NCBI GenBank assembly: GCA_003476595.1
Contig: DMTU01000203.1
Location: 12,522-19,047 of the forward strand
Length of the DNA: 6,526 nucleotides
Reading direction: 5' to 3'
Origin: Acidimicrobiaceae bacterium
Lineage (GTDB): Bacteria; Actinomycetota; Acidimicrobiia; Acidimicrobiales; Salinilacustritrichaceae
Positions 5,546 through 6,526 of this stretch are shown piece after piece (position 1 is the first letter of the stretch; the number at the start of each line of letters is the position of its first letter). Under the pieces are notes generated by a model that ran no database searches, was not told the origin of the DNA, and saw only the letters and a program-made list of their open reading frames with translations. Made by a program: the position numbers and the translations under genes.

Positions 5546-6145
5546 GTGGCCACTCGCGTGGTGATCGCCGAAGACGAGGCCATCATCAGGCTGGACCTCA
5601 AGGAGACCCTGCAGGAAGAGGGCTACGACGTGGTCGGCGAGACCGGTCGTGGCGACGAGGCGGTGGAGCTGGTGCGCCAGCTCGAGCCGGACCTCGCCAT
5701 CCTCGACGTGAAGATGCCCGGCCTCGACGGCCTGGCCGCGGCCCGGGAGATCTCGACCGAGAAGAAGTCGGCCGTGCTGATCCTCACGGCCTTCAGTCAG
5801 CGCGACCTCATCGAGCAGGCCCGCGACGCCGGCGCCCTCGCCTACCTGGTCAAGCCGTTCCAGCGCTCCGAGCTGATCCCCGCCGTGGAGATCGCCCTCG
5901 GCCGCCACCGCGAGATGCGGGCGCTGCACGACCAGACCCAGTCCCTCGAGGACCAGCTCGAGACCCGCAAGCTGGTCGACCGGGCCAAGGGCATCCTCAT
6001 GGACAACCACGGCATGTCCGAGAACGAGGCCTTCGACTGGATCCAGAAGACGGCCATGAACAGCCGGGGCAAGGCCAAGGACATCGCCGAGCAGGTCATC
6101 GCCGGCACCATCGGCCCCGACAGCGACTCCGACGCCGGAGCCTGA
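5546..6145 (+). CDS. pdtaR: ANTAR-domain response regulator, PdtaR-like
   Basis: This 199-residue cytoplasmic two-component regulator has an N-terminal receiver domain (about 4-120) and a C-terminal ANTAR RNA-binding domain (about 128-188). Receiver residues are complete: acidic pocket E9/D10, phosphoacceptor D54 in LAILDVKMPG, T81 and K103 in YLVKPF. The ANTAR part shows ETRKLVDRAKGILM (139-152) and the helix DWIQKTAMNSRGKAKDIAEQV, the features of the M. tuberculosis Rv1626 (PdtaR) family. Such proteins, once phosphorylated by the kinase PdtaS, bind paired RNA stem-loops and block transcription termination. The kinase is not in the window. GTG at 5546 has AAGGAG (5533-5538) seven bases upstream; longer upstream reading in this frame is not coding-like. 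The gene lies 7 bases before polA, probably in one operon, as near polA in mycobacteria (recalled). Confidence 0.93.
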   Translation: MATRVVIAEDEAIIRLDLKETLQEEGYDVVGETGRGDEAVELVRQLEPDLAILDVKMPGLDGLAAAREISTEKKSAVLILTAFSQRDLIEQARDAGALAYLVKPFQRSELIPAVEIALGRHREMRALHDQTQSLEDQLETRKLVDRAKGILMDNHGMSENEAFDWIQKTAMNSRGKAKDIAEQVIAGTIGPDSDSDAGA

Positions 6146-6152
6146 TCTGGCC

Positions 6153-6526
6153 GTGGCCGCGTCCGGTCCGACGGGGAGCGGCCGCCGCTTCCTGCTCATC
6201 GACGGGAACTCGCTGACCTACCGGGCGTTCTTCGCCCTGCCCACCGACCTGGCCACCGCCTCCGGGCAGGTGACCAACGCCGTCTACGGGTTCACGTCGA
6301 TGCTGATCAACATGCTCCGGGACCACCCGAGCGCCGGCGTCGTCGTGGCCTTCGACCGCCCCGAGAAGACGTTCCGCCACGAGCGCGTCGCCGACTACAA
6401 GGCGGGCCGGGCCGAGGCCCCCGACATCCTCCGCCAGCAGATGGGGCTCGTCCGAGAGGTCATCACCACCCTCGGCTTCCCGATCGTGGACAAGGCCGGC
6501 ATCGAAGCCGACGACATCATCGCCAC
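6153..6526 (+). CDS. polA: DNA polymerase I, N-terminal part (cut by window edge)
   Basis: DNA polymerase I fills gaps and removes RNA primers during replication and repair. The 124 visible codons cover the start of its 5'-3' exonuclease (FEN-like) domain. They show LLIDGNSLTYRAFFALP (14-30), NAVYGFTSMLINML (42-55), VAFDRPEKTFRHE (65-77), DYKAGR (81-86) and IEADDIIA (117-124). Putative metal ligands D17, D68, E118, D120 and D121 align with Taq D18, D67, E117, D119 and D120. GTG 6153-6155, seven bases after the pdtaR stop, lacks a well-placed ribosome site (GGAG at 6137-6140 is 12 bases away), so translation is likely coupled to pdtaR. The polymerase domain lies outside the window. Full family members are near 850-930 residues. 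Confidence 0.95.
   Translation, partial: MAASGPTGSGRRFLLIDGNSLTYRAFFALPTDLATASGQVTNAVYGFTSMLINMLRDHPSAGVVVAFDRPEKTFRHERVADYKAGRAEAPDILRQQMGLVREVITTLGFPIVDKAGIEADDIIA

Noticed and set aside
4156..5601. 481-codon minus-strand frame overlapping malQ and the coiled-coil gene
   Set aside because: Second half is arginine/proline-rich shadow of malQ, and the first part is antisense to two supported genes.
5087..6199. 370-codon minus-strand frame opposite the PdtaR-like gene
   Set aside because: Antisense shadow of a fully motif-supported response regulator; its composition is typical of the mirror strand of GC-rich coding DNA.
1..6526. CRISPR array, insertion sequence, transposase, attachment site or toxin-antitoxin pair
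   Set aside because: No regularly spaced repeats, transposase or integrase motifs, or terminal inverted repeats were seen; the tRNA-Leu has no nearby integrase or duplicated 3' end.

Overview
The window is GC-rich (roughly 70% by eye), with G or C at almost every third codon position. It encodes a PdtaR-type ANTAR response regulator directly upstream of polA, an arrangement I recall from mycobacteria. This points to an actinobacterium; a member of the Acidimicrobiia is my guess, not something the sequence proves. Both window edges cut through genes (fabD at the left, polA at the right).

The left five-sixths reads on the minus strand, so in order of transcription (right to left) it holds: malQ, a GH77 4-alpha-glucanotransferase (5006-3174); a 155-base spacer with attenuator-like structure; a TadE-like pseudopilin gene (3018-2515) that overlaps a large TadG-like gene (2518-599) by four bases; tRNA-Leu with anticodon CAA (571-488); a perfect 17-bp inverted repeat (473-436); an unrecognised 40-residue CxxC miniprotein (404-282); and the first 75 codons of fabD (227-1). 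The right part reads on the plus strand, divergent from malQ: an unrecognised 97-residue coiled-coil protein (5164-5457), the PdtaR-like regulator (5546-6145) and the 5' end of polA (6153 onward).

The protein genes are mostly housekeeping: fatty-acid synthesis, maltodextrin metabolism, DNA repair and replication, and RNA-level regulation. The accessory element is a TadE/TadG pair for a surface-pilus or secretion-like apparatus, with no Tad ATPase, membrane platform or Flp pilin gene beside it. I did not find a clear new defence or mobile system.

The signals most worth a second look are non-coding or very small. They are three complementary 8-base segments ahead of tadE that can form two mutually exclusive hairpins, the 17-bp inverted repeat that ends in the probable -35 box of the miniprotein gene, and the miniprotein itself. 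Both short unknown genes have a TANNNT box exactly 7 bases before the start codon, the spacing expected for leaderless mRNAs.
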